This document shows positions 34,525 through 46,089 of a stretch of DNA of 64,000 nt, in pieces. The stretch's first letter is position 1. Every line of letters begins with the position of its first letter. Where the stretch lies: contig NC_089495.1 in NCBI RefSeq assembly GCF_036850765.1, positions 69,664,410 to 69,728,409 of the forward strand, written 5' to 3'. The DNA comes from Saccopteryx bilineata. Lineage: Eukaryota > Chordata > Mammalia > Chiroptera > Emballonuridae. The notes under the pieces are model-generated. The model worked only from the letters and a program-made list of their open reading frames with translations, ran no database searches and was not told where the DNA came from. The translations under genes were made by a program, and so were the position numbers.

Positions 34525-35015
34525 AGCTAGATAGAGCATATATTATTATAATATATTATATATATGATAAGCATATGTAATTTGTATTTATTATATCTAT
34601 TATAAAAATAGGCTCATGTGGTTACGAAGGCTTCCAAGATCTGCAGTCAGCATATTGGAGATGCAGAACCAATGATGTAGTTTCAGTTTGAAAGTATGAA
34701 GGCTTACGACTCAAGAAGAGCTAACATTTCAGTTCAAATCTAAAAGCAGAAAAAGATCAATTTCCCAGCTCAAACAATCTGGAGGAATACCCCCTTACTT
34801 TCAGGAGGATAAGCTTTTTTGTTCTATTCAAGTCTTCAACTGATTGAATGAAAACCACTCACATAAAAGAGGGCAATCTACTTTATTCAGTGTGCCAACT
34901 TAAATATTAATATTATCCAAAAACCCCTCCCAGACACACTTAGAATAACGCTGACCAAATATCTGGGCAACCCAATTAAGTTGACACATAAAATTATCCT
35001 AGTCATATATAAAGA

Positions 35016-35480
35016 ACAAATTAAGAAAAGAAGTGATTGTTTACTACTGGGATTATATAATTTAAAACCCTGAATTTAGGAATTTTCTTCCAAAAATATC
35101 TGAAAGTATTGCTTGGAACAAAAGGTAGTATTTTGCATTCCACCTGCCATCTAATATCACACACTGATTTTCTTCCTGCCACAATAAATTTCAATTTAGC
35201 TATTTATACCCTATGTTTAGCTAAGAAGAAGTAAAAATACTAGATTAATAATTCCATTGACACATTGCTTAATTTGTCAGTGTTCGCTCACACCAGGAAT
35301 ACCTCATTACTGGTAAAAATATAATATCCTCCCCCAAGATTACCTATGTTGCGAATGATCTTGTCTCAGTCAGATTAGAACATGTAGTAAGTAGAATGGC
35401 TTGAGATTTTTGAATATTGAAGGCTTCTCTATGTTTGCATTGTGTTATTGACACAATGAAGATTAATACAAAAGCATCTG
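35016..35480. other. Unassigned interval
   Basis: No gene or recognisable repeat. Confidence 0.45.
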
Positions 35481-35484
35481 ACTC

Positions 35485-35690
35485 AGCAAAAAGGCAGTAG
35501 AATTCGGGTTATATCTTTCATTAGCTTGGAGATCTCAGATGAATGAGTTACTTTCCAGCAACCTCAGTATCCTACAGAGGATGTTAATTCTTCCCTCCCA
35601 ATTCACAGTGTTGTTACAAAAATTAATGAGATGAAGTGTATGATTTTACTTTGTAAGCTCTAATCACTATTTATGAGCTCATTCAACACA
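35485..35690 (+). repeat. MIR SINE, sense
   Basis: 'gaatgagttactttccagca' with 'acctcagtatcctacagagg' and 'cagtgttgttacaaaaatta', then 'atgagatgaagtgta', follow the MIR order. Confidence 0.6.
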
Positions 35691-36130
35691 CAATATCTCA
35701 GCATCTTTTATATCTAAGTATTGCTTGTGTTGCTGAAGGAAACAAAATGGTGATACCACGGTCCCTGGCCTCTAGGAATTCACAAATGTCAATGAAGGAA
35801 TGGTGTATTGGGTTAGGAGCTACAAATACTTTCGTGTGAGTAGAACTTGGCAGGTACTCGTAAGTGTGATAGAAAATGAAATTATAAATGTAATTAGAGT
35901 CTAATTTGAGAAGAATCTTATATGTCCTGAGTGAGAGTTCAGACTGTTCTATTATGTTAGGGAGAGCTATTAAAGTATTTGTAACATGGATATAACATGA
36001 TCTGTTTTATATTTTTAGACACTACTTTTGTCAGCAGGATGAGATATTACACTACAGAATACCTTAAATTGGATGGATTAAGGACAGTTAAACCTATAAC
36101 TAAGATATTGTTGATTAGGATCATGCATTT
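35690..36130 (+). repeat. Ancient mammalian repeat, family not assigned (copy 2)
   Basis: 'gaaacaaaatggtgatacca', 'ggtccctggcctctaggaat', 'gagagctattaaagtatttg' and 'ataacatgatctgttttata' match in order the copies at 7895 and 51000. An 83-codon frame (35997-36248) overlaps it and is taken as chance. Confidence 0.5.
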
Positions 36131-37185
36131 TTTGCAAATAGCTGAAGTTTCAAAAGTATTAATATTTTATCTTCACCCTTGTCTTTATACCTGTGTTTCT
36201 TTTTCTGCCCTTTATGAGCAGATGTTCTTATTTTTAGTCCAAAGATGAAGAAAGTAAATCAGAAAGATGTTGAATGACACAATATGAGATAGCTGCTAGC
36301 CCTGTTCAGGGTCAGAAATAGAACACACTGCAACTACTTCCTAGGTCAGTACTAGCTCAAAAGCCAGGTAACAGCAGAATACCTGCTCTGCTGTGTAGAC
36401 TATAGGAAAGTCTTATTTGGTGTATTGGTTTGGCATGCTAACCTCTTGTTCCTGCTTTATAATTGACTCAGGAGAGAAAAAGAAATGCATCTGACCCCAT
36501 CACTGAAATTTGCTTTGGTCTCAGGGACATAGCATTACTTCATTTATATCTCTTCTATAGAAAAGGAGCATATCAAAGTATTGGTGCAAATAGTCACAGA
36601 GGCCAGTAAAGCCTGATTTCTGTTAATGGAAGACATTCTGTTCTTGTAGCTCTTTGAGGTATGTTGTCATAGCTTTGCAGCTTTAGGAAGGAAAAAATGG
36701 GGTGTTTACATGTGATGTACATGATAAATAGTAAGCTATGTTCCAGTCCTTAGTCATATCCTAGCTATGCCTTAGGATAAATCTCTGCATAAATAATTGT
36801 AAAACAAAGACTGTATTCATAAGTCCTTGAGTAAAGACACATGAAAAAGGCATATTAGGATATTTTGAAAAATATACATATACTTTATATAAAATGATTT
36901 TGAAGTAATAAAGTTCATTTTGTACTTTAAGATCAATAACACCAAACACATAGATAAATCTATAGTCTATTTATTGTCTTGGTTGATTCAAAGGAGAATA
37001 TTTAAATGAACAGGAAAGAATCTTATTTATGTTTTATCTGGAAAGTTAGTGAGGCTAGTGAGTACTTCATTCCCACCCTTCCCAGTGCTGTATCAGTGCT
37101 CTCTTCTAGGTCATCATCCAGAGACACTCCACAGCCTACACAGTATGTACGGAACTGTTGAAATTCGTACTCTTAAGAATAAATA
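36131..37185. other. Unassigned interval, no gene seen
   Basis: AT-rich, unique-looking. No exon-like or RNA-like signal stands out. Confidence 0.45.
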
Positions 37186-37189
37186 ATTA

Positions 37190-37315
37190 CAAGCAGTTTG
37201 GCATAAGGGCAAGACTGAAAGTAAAAAAACTTGATCAAATTCGACTCTAGCTCTGTTATATATTGACAAATCTTAGATACTAATTTTCCTATCAGTTTTT
37301 ACTATCTCTTTTATG
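37190..37315 (+). repeat. MIR SINE fragment, sense
   Basis: 'agcagtttggcataagggca', 'attcgactctagctctgtta' and 'actaattttcctatcagttt' fit a decayed MIR 5' half. Confidence 0.45.
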
Positions 37316-37699
37316 CTAAGTTATTTTAAAACTGACAATCCATTATATAAAACTTAGTGTCTGATATTATACTATCAGATATCATTCTTTAGTTATTTGC
37401 TGTGCATAACATTTCTTTCCTCAATGAGACTACAACTTTTCATATGTTTCTTAGAGTAAATAGCCTAGTATTCAATACATATATGGATGACTTTAAAAAA
37501 TTGCTTTTATCTTATCTTATTTTATCATAGTAATATCAGTTGCTAATTTAATATGCACTAATAATTACTCTAGTTAGATTTATGATGGCGAAATTTCTAA
37601 AATAAAGTCAAACTATTTTCATAAGTTGAAGGATTTACCCTCTGAGTTTCATAAGTATCCTGTGATTTTTAATGCTGGACATTGTTTTTTAAAAATATA

Positions 37700-37776
37700 G
37701 ACTGCTCACAAAAATTAGGGGACATTTTATCACTTCATATTTATTTTAAAATATTTCGTAATTTGTGTGAGCAGTA
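37700..37776. mobile_element. 77-bp mariner-like MITE
   Basis: A near-perfect palindrome with ends GACTGCTCACAAAAATTA and TAATTTGTGTGAGCAGTA, flanked by TA on both sides (37698-37699 and 37777-37778), as expected for Tc1/mariner target duplication. The interior is also self-complementary (about 37725-37755). It is comparable in size and structure to MADE1. No transposase is encoded; it would have been mobilised in trans. Confidence 0.85.
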
Positions 37777-38113
37777 TATGTTAACTATTTGGATTACTGA
37801 CTGTATTTTATGTATATATCATTGTGAAATGTGGATATAAAAAGTTAGATACTTGTATGTTTAATTTCCACAATTCCAAAGAAAAATTTTTCTAAAGAAA
37901 AATTTTCCTGCAAATATAGCATGTATCAGGTTGTAATAAGATTATAATACAGAAGAAACAACTGTTTGTAACTACTTAGCATGTAGGCACCATAAGATAT
38001 ACTTTAAATACAAAATTCTAGTTTGGAGATGGAATTTTTTTTGTGCAGTCTATCATAGGTGGAGTTTCCTGCTTAAAACGCTTAACCAGGATTTGATCAA
38101 GAAGCCTCTAGTC

Positions 38114-38927
38114 TAGGCATGACCAACATACAGCCCTTGGGCTGGTTCCGGCCCACGTAATGAGTTTATGCGGCCCGCAATTAAATTTTTAATATTCTCT
38201 ACTACTTTAAAATCTTAGCTGCTCAGAAGCAGAAGCATCTTTGATTATTGGAAATTGAGATATTTAAGAAGATAGTGATACACGGAAAAGAATTCCGCAT
38301 GTGACTAATCTAGGGTTAACTTCCAATAATTGGTCGAATGGATTTGCACTACTTCTTTATTTTTTAAAAAAATTCTATTATAAAGATTTACAACTTTTGT
38401 ACTTGTCTGTAACTCGATATGAACTGTTTGACATTTAGCGGCGATGTGAAACCCACATTCTTTTAGGCGGAGTTTGCCAGTGCGTACCCAAGGTCAAACA
38501 ATTCGTTATTTTTATGGTCAAGTGTGCTGAATCAAGTGGCATTGTAGCATAGACACTAGCTGCAGTTGGTAACTGAAAATGTGTCCATCTGTTTGTAAAA
38601 CGAAATAATTGTTTTATTTGCTATATAACCCCTTCAAGCTCATTCTATTAATTAAATATTGTTTTGATTGATTGCAATACAGTGTGGATATTTTTACAGT
38701 ATGTAATTATATTTTTATTAAAATATATTTTTATTAAAATAATATTGTATATTAAAATTTTTTCACTCACTTACATTTATTCATAAACAAATTACATAAT
38801 AAAATTTTGTTTACTTAAACAAATAATTTTTGTATTTAACATTTTTTAATTTTAACATTTCATCCGGCCTGTGAAAAAAGTTTACTTTCTAATCTGGCTC
38901 GCAGGCAAAAACTGCTGGCCACACCTG
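38114..38927 (+). mobile_element. 814-bp hAT-like non-autonomous DNA transposon
   Basis: The ends are inverted repeats: left TAGGCATGACCAACATACAG and right, reversed, CAGGTGTGGCCAGCAGTTTT. A 'ggcccacg...gcggcccgc' subterminal block on the left is matched by 'ccggcctgtg' and 'ctggctcgcagg' on the right. Flanks 'ctctagtc' (38106-38113) and 'ctctaggc' (38928-38935) are an 8-bp target duplication with one mismatch, the hAT hallmark. Many CpGs persist in an AT-rich setting, suggesting recent insertion. No open transposase frame is present, so it is non-autonomous. Family name not determined. Confidence 0.85.
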
Positions 38928-38935
38928 CTCTAGGC

Positions 38936-41265
38936 TCTCCATGCCATTTCCCTGGAGGTGCTGGATGCATCTTCCTTGAAAACAAGGGTTACAAGGGTAC
39001 TCTGTACCTGACTTCCAGAAAGGTTTTAAAATATGCAAATAATATATATAACAACAAAAAAAAAAAACAGAGCCTAAAAAGCACAAAATACATGATGAGA
39101 TAGATTGAAAGTTCTGTTGTATTAGTTTGCTTAGATTATTGCATAAATAATATTGCCCTTTTGAATTCGAGAGAATAATATGTTGTCATTTGTATACTCA
39201 GTTTTTTTTTCTTCCCAATTCACTGAATAAAACTGAGCCTGCAACATTATAACGAAGAAGTACAGCAGTAGGTCAGACTGTAGGTACAGTCATTGCGGCT
39301 GCACGGTGGCTCCAAAAGACACAATAAAAATAGCAAGCAGCTATGGAGGATCCGTATAAGCCAACTACCCTGAGTACCTGAGTACGTAAAGAAAAGGGGA
39401 GTGATAGCTATACTTTTGTTCCCACATAGGAACACTTCATTGACATTTTACAGAAACATTTTTTAACCTAATCTAAGTAATGAAATTAATGACAAAAAGT
39501 ATATTTTTCAATAAACTTTACCAAAGTAGATTTTTAGCAGGGGTGGGGGGATGTTCTGTAATTGATACGTATAACAAAATCTCCCTCAATAAAAAAATAT
39601 AAAATAGTTTCACTTCAAATTATAAATAGTAAAAATCAGCTTCTCTTACCATTCTAATTTAATTTCAAAGTCTAGAAAAAATATTTAAATGTGAACATGT
39701 AATTCATGATTAATATATGAGAAAGATAAAAAACTTGAAGCATAATAAAAACTGCACAGTACATTTATATATTCATTTTTGAGATTTCTGGGCAGTTTAT
39801 TATCTAGTTTTTAGTAACCTCAAAAGAAAACAGTGTCTTTAAGAAACATCATTTTTTTATTTTAAATCAGAATAATGAACAACTTAGAGATAAAGATAAC
39901 TATATTAATGATGATAGGAATCTGGCTCAGGTATAGGTAATTTCTTATTCTGATCTTTCATTTCTGTCTCAACTTCAAAAGAATAATGAGAATCAGCTTT
40001 TCCTGCTCCTGTTCCCTCTCAGGGCTCTGTAAATGCACTGGGGAAGTTTTAGGCACTCTATAATGCTAAGATGACATTTGAGAGAGAAATAATATAACTG
40101 TATTTGAAAATAGTATTTACATTATGACTTATCAATAGTATGAAATAAATGTCGATATAAAAAAGCCATAATCTGAATCACTGTTCAACAATTAAAAATA
40201 AGAATATGAGCTTGTGGTTTTTTGTCACTGTGGTACATGTTTTAACTAAAAGAATTACGGGTACAAAAACTCAGGTCTTTATTTGTTTAGTAGTAAGTGT
40301 AAAATAATTATTTTTTACAATGTTGCATGTGAAATGATCTGTAAAGAGAAACCAAACTGTTGAGTCTTTTGACAATTAAATAACTTTCCTTCTTAAACAC
40401 ACACACACTCATACACACATCTTGTTACACTGAAATTGGTAAAAACATGCTTTCGTTAATAAAACTTTATAAGGACAATAAATGTATTAAGTGTCTATCT
40501 AGCCATAATCTTAATTGTTTGCTGTCTAGGAATCAACATTTTCTGATACTAACTTTGAATACAGAAAATTATATAATATTTCTTTGATTCAAAGGCTATA
40601 TGATTGACATTGTCTCAAAGTTACTGTCCCCCATATTCTTCATGACTACATTTAGGTTTCAAAGATTTTTTTTTCTCTTTTTGCTTACAAGGAACACAGC
40701 TCAATAAGTATTGCAAAAATATCCTACCTAAACTCTATAAAGTAATTTATAAAATCTTAAGGGTAAAAAAAATTTAAGCAAAAGCATTTTACTAACCAAA
40801 CACCAACAAGATAAAGGTCATTTATCAGGTAAAAAATCATATTTATCTTAACTACCAATATTAACTATAGCTTAAAGAAGAAAACTGTGAGTAATAGACA
40901 TTAAAAAGAATAAATTGTCTATATATGAAAACTAGTAGGTGATTATATTACACACTATACATCTACATATAAACCTTATGCCTGAGTATTTTATATATAT
41001 ATATATTCTAATATATATATTAGAATTATTTCATATATCACAACTGTGAAAACTGAGACAAATATCTAAACAGTGCCAGTGGTAGTTTTATTTTCCACTT
41101 TTCAATCAACTTTTCCAAGATCTTTCAAGTCAAGATCAAATGGATTGGCAACATCCGCACTGAACTAGATGTTTGGAATCTAGAAAGACTAAGATCAGGC
41201 CTTGTAGTTGGTAGCTGATCGTGAAAACGTCCACAAAACTAATACAGAAAAAAAAAGAAAATTAG
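38936..41265. other. 2.3 kb AT-rich unique-looking interval
   Basis: No gene seen. Includes an A-run near 39055, a CA-rich run at 40400-40420, and a 22-bp perfect palindrome at 41005-41026. Small open frames (under 66 codons) are unsupported. Confidence 0.45.
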
Positions 41266-41267
41266 GC

Positions 41268-41460
41268 TTTTTAATCAATTATACTTGGGTTCAAATTTCA
41301 GTTTAACCACTTAGCACTGGGTAACCCTGAGCAACTTTCTTAGCCTTTCTTGAACTGTTTCCCTATCTGCAAAGGGAGATAATACTAAATTCAGAAGGTT
41401 GTTGTAGAGATACAGTGAGGTAACATGAGGAGTACAATCAGCACAGCATCAAGAAAAGGT
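41268..41460 (+). repeat. MIR SINE, sense
   Basis: 'acttgggttcaaatttcagt', 'taaccctgagcaactttctt', 'gtttccctatctgcaaaggg', 'gttgttgtagagatacagtg' are the MIR blocks in order. Confidence 0.8.
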
Positions 41461-43149
41461 ATCTTGTAGTTGAAAACAGAATTTTCAAGAAAGAGAGAGA
41501 GACTCTATTCAGAGCACAAAATAGTTAAGATGTAATTATATCTGGAGGACTAGGTTGGAAAAAATTAATGAAAGAAGAAATTTAGAAATATAAACTAATA
41601 AAATGTCCTCTGTAGCTGGTTAGAATTTTAATCTTTAAAATCAATTTTTCAAAAAGGGATTTCAGAGAAAACAGTAGAAGAAGATGCTAGAATATTTGGA
41701 TACTTTAGTATGTGTAAGTAAAATTGTCTGGTGTGAGTTTGGGTATATGCATGAAGAATCATGAAAATCACCCCAGAAAGCATAATTTGATTCTTGAAAC
41801 ACTAATACAATTGACATGTTTTGAAGAAGTAAATATCATTAAATAACATTTTTTCCTTTACCAATATTATTTCTTCCTCATTTTGATTTTAAAGTAATGA
41901 TCTGTTAAGAACACCTAACAACTCAATTTTATGCTCAAATGTACAAATTAAGAAACCATATATATTAACATGCATTACAAATCCTGTGATACATTAAAAA
42001 ATTCTTGTGAAAATTGTTTCAACCATTTTGTTACATTCAGATAATGAATAGTGCCATAAAATATTTTTAAATGTTTTATAAAAGTATATATTCCCTAATT
42101 TGAGGATGTGATATAATGAGAGGCCTCCAAATTTGTTTGAACTCAGGATCAACCATCCTTCCTCTCTTCTCCTTGAAAATAAGACAAAGTTTCTTTCGGA
42201 AATGACGAAACTTTCTTGCAACTGCATAATAAACACAAGCTGATCCCCCATCCAGTAAATATTCCAGGGAAAGAAAACAACTGGTATATGGAAGAGAAGC
42301 TTGCTCATACATTTCAAGATAACTTCCGATTAGATTCATCCTTAGATTATTCCAATGCACAATGTTTCTGGCTTGAATATAACACATACTGAGTGTTTCA
42401 GGAAGAAATTTTTTTTTTTTCTGAAAGCCAAGCTTATTGTTCAGCCTAGCAGAAAGGCCTCTTATCTCTTTGGGCTCCCACGGGCTTGTGGAATAAAAGT
42501 AAGTTGTGCATCGTTGGTTTCCTGTAGTCTCTGAGACCATATCAAACTGCCTGTGACATGCTCTTCATTCAACAGATGGAAAATATTGCCTTGCAACTCC
42601 GTGCCAGGAAGGGAGTCTCATTGGGAGAGGTGAATAGAGGCCTGGACAGGCATCCAGGCCGTGTGCATTCCAGCGAGGGGTTAACGGTCAAGGAAAGTCG
42701 GAGTTCACTGAGGCAAGACAGAGAGAAATGGCCAAGCTGCTTTTGTGATTGATGATCAGTTGGAATGCAAAGGAAGAAGAGAAAGTAAGCATTTCAGGAT
42801 GGACTACAAGCATTAGTGGTAACTATCACAACTAATTCTGATGATGATTTATAATGTGGCTCTGAGGCAAATCCATCCATCTGGTATGCTAGTAATTTGC
42901 AAACTACGAGGAAACGCACAAAAATGTAATAGTACATTATAACTGTGGAAGTTCATTTAGAATTTTGGTTCTTCTTTTAGTGTTTTATGTGCTCCTTCAC
43001 TATCTAAAGTCATCCATCTACATACAATTGCACAGTGCGTGTGTGGGATTGCAGTGAGCATGAGTCCCACCAGGCAGACTCCTTGCCTCACTCATCACTA
43101 ACTTCTCCCCTTTCTTTATTTCTTTTTTTTTCTCTTTAGTTCTTTTGAA
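41461..43149. other. Unassigned interval with a 154-codon reverse open frame
   Basis: Mostly unassigned. The reverse frame 42076-42540 (154 codons) is the longest not made of repeats; it begins MVSETTGNQR and has an oligo-K run from a poly(T) tract at about 42410. It shows no recognised domain and no splice or promoter evidence, so it is not called as a gene. The 42560-42760 part is somewhat GC-richer. Confidence 0.4.
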
Positions 43150-43493
43150 TTTTTTTTTATTTTTTACAGAGACAGAGTGAGTCAGAGAGAGGGATAGACA
43201 GGGACAGACAGACAGGAATGGAGAGAGATGAGAAGAATGAATCATTGGTTTTTCATTGCGCGTTGCAACACCTTAGTTGTTCATTGATTGCTTTCTCATA
43301 TGTGCCTTGACTGCCGGCCTTCAGCAGACCAAGTAATAACCCCTTGCTGGAGCCAGCGAACTTGGGTTCAAGCTGGGGGGCTTTTGCTCAAACCAGATGA
43401 GCTCGTGCTCAGGCTGGCAACCTCGGGGTCTCGAACCTGGGTCCTCAGCATCCCAGTCCAACGCTCTATCCACTGCACCACCGCCTGGTCAGG
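43150..43493 (-). mobile_element. tRNA-derived SINE, long CCTGACCAGG type
   Basis: Antisense copy: poly(T) left end, 'agagatgagaagaatgaatc', 'catatgtgccttgactgc', antisense boxes 'ctcgaacctgg' and 'ccactgcaccaccgcctggt'. Flanks are T-rich, so the target duplication cannot be fixed. Confidence 0.93.
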
Positions 43494-43504
43494 CTCTTTC
43501 TTTT

Positions 43505-43700
43505 TTTTAACATTTTTTCCAGGGATTTGAGAGAGAGGAAGGGAGACAGAGAAACATCAACTTGTTGTTCCACTTCATTGTTGTCCATTGAGTTGTGCAC
43601 TCATTGGTTGCTTCTAGTATGTGCCCTGACCAAGGATCACACCCACCATTCCAGCATGCTGGGACAACATTATATTCACTAAGCCACCCAGCGAGGGCCT
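43505..43700 (-). mobile_element. Old tRNA-derived SINE, antisense
   Basis: 'gagagagaggaagggagaca', 'aaacatcaacttgttgttcc', 'catgctgggacaac' and 'aagccacccagcgagggc' show an antisense older SINE directly next to the younger one at 43150. Confidence 0.8.
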
Positions 43701-44156
43701 TGCTTTCTTTCTTAAACTACATTTTAGTGTGGTCACTTTTGTATTTTCTGATTTACTTTCCTCCTTTAGAATCTCTTGTCCTATCAGTCCTCCCAAAGCT
43801 GTGCTAAGTGCAGACCTAATAAAACAATGTATTTATATTTGATATCTTACAAATCCGGATGATGGTGCTCAGGAAAAATGCTTCGCTCCACTCCACTTCT
43901 TCAACTCATGAAGAAGTGTTTCTATCTCACCATGTCTTTCACATTGAGGCATGCCAGACCATTTTCAGGGCAAAGTGTAGGACAGGTAGCATCAAATTTA
44001 AATGACTGCCTAAAATTCCAGAACAGCCTAACAATGCCAAAGAAGACACATGTTTTCTTTTGGTAGAATGGCTTTGTCCATATTGAATGCCTTTAGTCAC
44101 AAGGTAAAAGGTGAAGGGATAATGACTGGATAATGAATAGATAATGATAGATAAAT

Positions 44157-44203
<47 letters not shown>

Positions 44204-44205
44204 GA
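44157..44205 (+). repeat. (GATA)n microsatellite
   Basis: About twelve uninterrupted GATA units, flanked by imperfect units (44125-44156 and 44205-44225). Confidence 0.95.
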
Positions 44206-44369
44206 TAGAATGACTATAGAGAGATAAAGATCATCTTTACTCTTCTATTATAATCCAACATTCAGCAAATGTTTACTATGTATCAGATACTCTATATTTG
44301 CATCTCTGTAAAGTATTATCCTTTTTTGGCTACCTGTTTTTTAATACGAAAATGGAGACAGTTACAAAA

Positions 44370-44518
44370 TTACACCATCACTATATGGTAGAACTATTCT
44401 ACTGGAAATACCCTTTGTAAAGTCTATGATTGCTTAACCAATATGCCTTACACCTGAAACTAATACAAAATAATATTGAATATAAACTGTAATTGAAATA
44501 AAATTTAATTTAAAAAAG
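44370..44518 (+). mobile_element. L1 3' terminus, sense
   Basis: 'gtctatgattgcttaaccaa' with 'tatgccttacacctgaaact', 'aatacaaaataatattgaat' and 'aaactgtaattgaaataaaa' match the L1 3' end, as at 55600. Confidence 0.75.
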
Positions 44519-45670
44519 AATATGAATCTAAATCCAATCACAGTAAAGGTTCATGAAAATGGAAAAGAAAAACATTTTTTCCCTTCTGACATGAATAACA
44601 CATACAGTTGTGTCCTTCCAGTGCTCAGGAGCTCAATTAACAAGATGTGGCTACTGACTTTGAGACATGACAAAATTGTACATTTTAGTTAGAGTTGCTC
44701 AGCCTAGCTCCTTTAGCTCCAATTGTCCAACACTGGATTTACACACCCCAGATAATAACTTCCCCATCTGATCTCTCCTTTTCAATTTTAATGGTCTTTT
44801 ACTTTCTTTGTAGTTTGTTAGTTGCTCACTTGTAATAATTCACCTTATCATAGTCAGTGTAAACAACTTAATTTTTGATAATAAAATATTTCAATTAAGC
44901 ACTGAAAAGTTTGTGAAGGCATACTGAAGCATATTTACAGGTTTGGTCTAATATTGTAATCAGTAATTATTTTCTTTTAAAATTGAAAACAATTTAAAAT
45001 ATATTCATAACTAAAATTGAAAAAAAAAACATTTTATTTGCTTTGATACACTAACTCATTAGTATATTCCATTATTTTGGGTAAAAATATGCACTTAGCA
45101 GTATACTGACACCTTTTTTATAGCAAATACTGTCAACAAAATAAGTCAACATTGCCATTGTTATGGTTGCAAAGGAGAATCTCCATTATGTTAGTTCAAG
45201 TAATGGACAATTTTGCATCAGAAACCACATGGATAGAAGGAAAGCAGTAATCACCTACACAGGGCCAGATCACAAAGAGACCGAAAACTATAGAACCCTG
45301 ACATGTGGAGAAAAGAACATCAAAGGATTCAATCAGGACTTAAGGTGACTTCAGCTCACTGGAAAACTTCCCTTGCTACCAAGAGCAGGGATTTGCTGAT
45401 CTTGACCACCCTACCAATGCCAGGTCCTTTCTGCCTTCATCTCGTTTCTGCTTTTGTGCCCGAAGATCTCACTATAGCTCAAGTGCAAATTCTTTTACTT
45501 TTCTGGTGTATCTATTTAATTCCAGGTAATTTTCATATCTAATAAGTAGACATTGTCTTTGGCTTTATGTTATAGATAAGAATATAAGTGTTATCAACTC
45601 ATATCCTTATAAAATTTACTGAATCTTGCTTTTCTGACAAGAAACAGGAGAAAACTGACTTTAAAAAATA
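44519..45670. other. Unassigned interval, possible LTR-like block
   Basis: AT-rich up to 45150. The part 45160-45540 is better balanced in base composition ('ggttgcaaaggagaatctcc', 'gaaaagaacatcaaaggatt', 'caggtcctttctgccttcat', 'ccgaagatctcactatag') and looks like an old dispersed repeat or LTR, but I cannot name it. Confidence 0.35.
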
Positions 45671-45677
45671 AATCTAG

Positions 45678-46016
45678 CCTGACCAGGCGGTGGCGCAGTG
45701 GATAGAGCATCAGACTGGGATGCTGAGGACTCAGGTTCGAGACCCTGAGGTCACCAGCTTGAGCGTGGGCTCATCTGGTTTGAGCAAAAGCCCACCAGCT
45801 TGAACCCAAGGTCGCTGGCTCCAGCAAGGGGTTACTCAGTCTGCTGAAGGCCCGCAGTCAAGGCACATATGAGAAAGCAATCAATGAACAACTAAGGTGT
45901 TGCAACGCGCAATGAAAAACTAATGATTGACGCTTCTCATCTCTCTCCATTCCTGTCTTTCTGTCCCTGTCTATCCCTCTCTCTGACTCATTCTCTGTCT
46001 CTATTTAAAAAAAAAG
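45678..46016 (+). mobile_element. tRNA-derived SINE, long CCTGACCAGG type
   Basis: Sense copy with A box TGGCGCAGTGG and B box GGTTCGAGACC intact, 'ctcatctggtttgagcaaaa', 'caaggcacatatgagaaagc', A-rich tail. Flanks share 'aatctag' (45671-45677 and 46017-46023) within A-rich context. Confidence 0.95.
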
Positions 46017-46089
46017 AATCTAGAAGCAAATAACCTGCAAGCAGGCCACTGGGGGGAAGGGGAGAATTCAAAGTTTTGACCACACCCTG

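Larger units (their letters stand above)
34003..35015 (-). repeat. Dispersed mammalian repeat, unassigned, split by hAT
   Basis: A 'tagatagataaatagatt' lead-in precedes the hAT and its continuation 'gatagagcatatatt' follows it. Then come 'ggctcatgtggttacgaagg', 'tttgttctattcaagtcttc', 'gagggcaatctactttattc', 'acccctcccagacacactta' and a right end 'aattaagttgacacataaaa'. This order is common in mammalian genomes. The element name is not certain; the strand is provisional. Confidence 0.5.

Noticed and set aside
44157..44205. CRISPR-like regular array
   Set aside because: It is a plain GATA microsatellite with no spacers.
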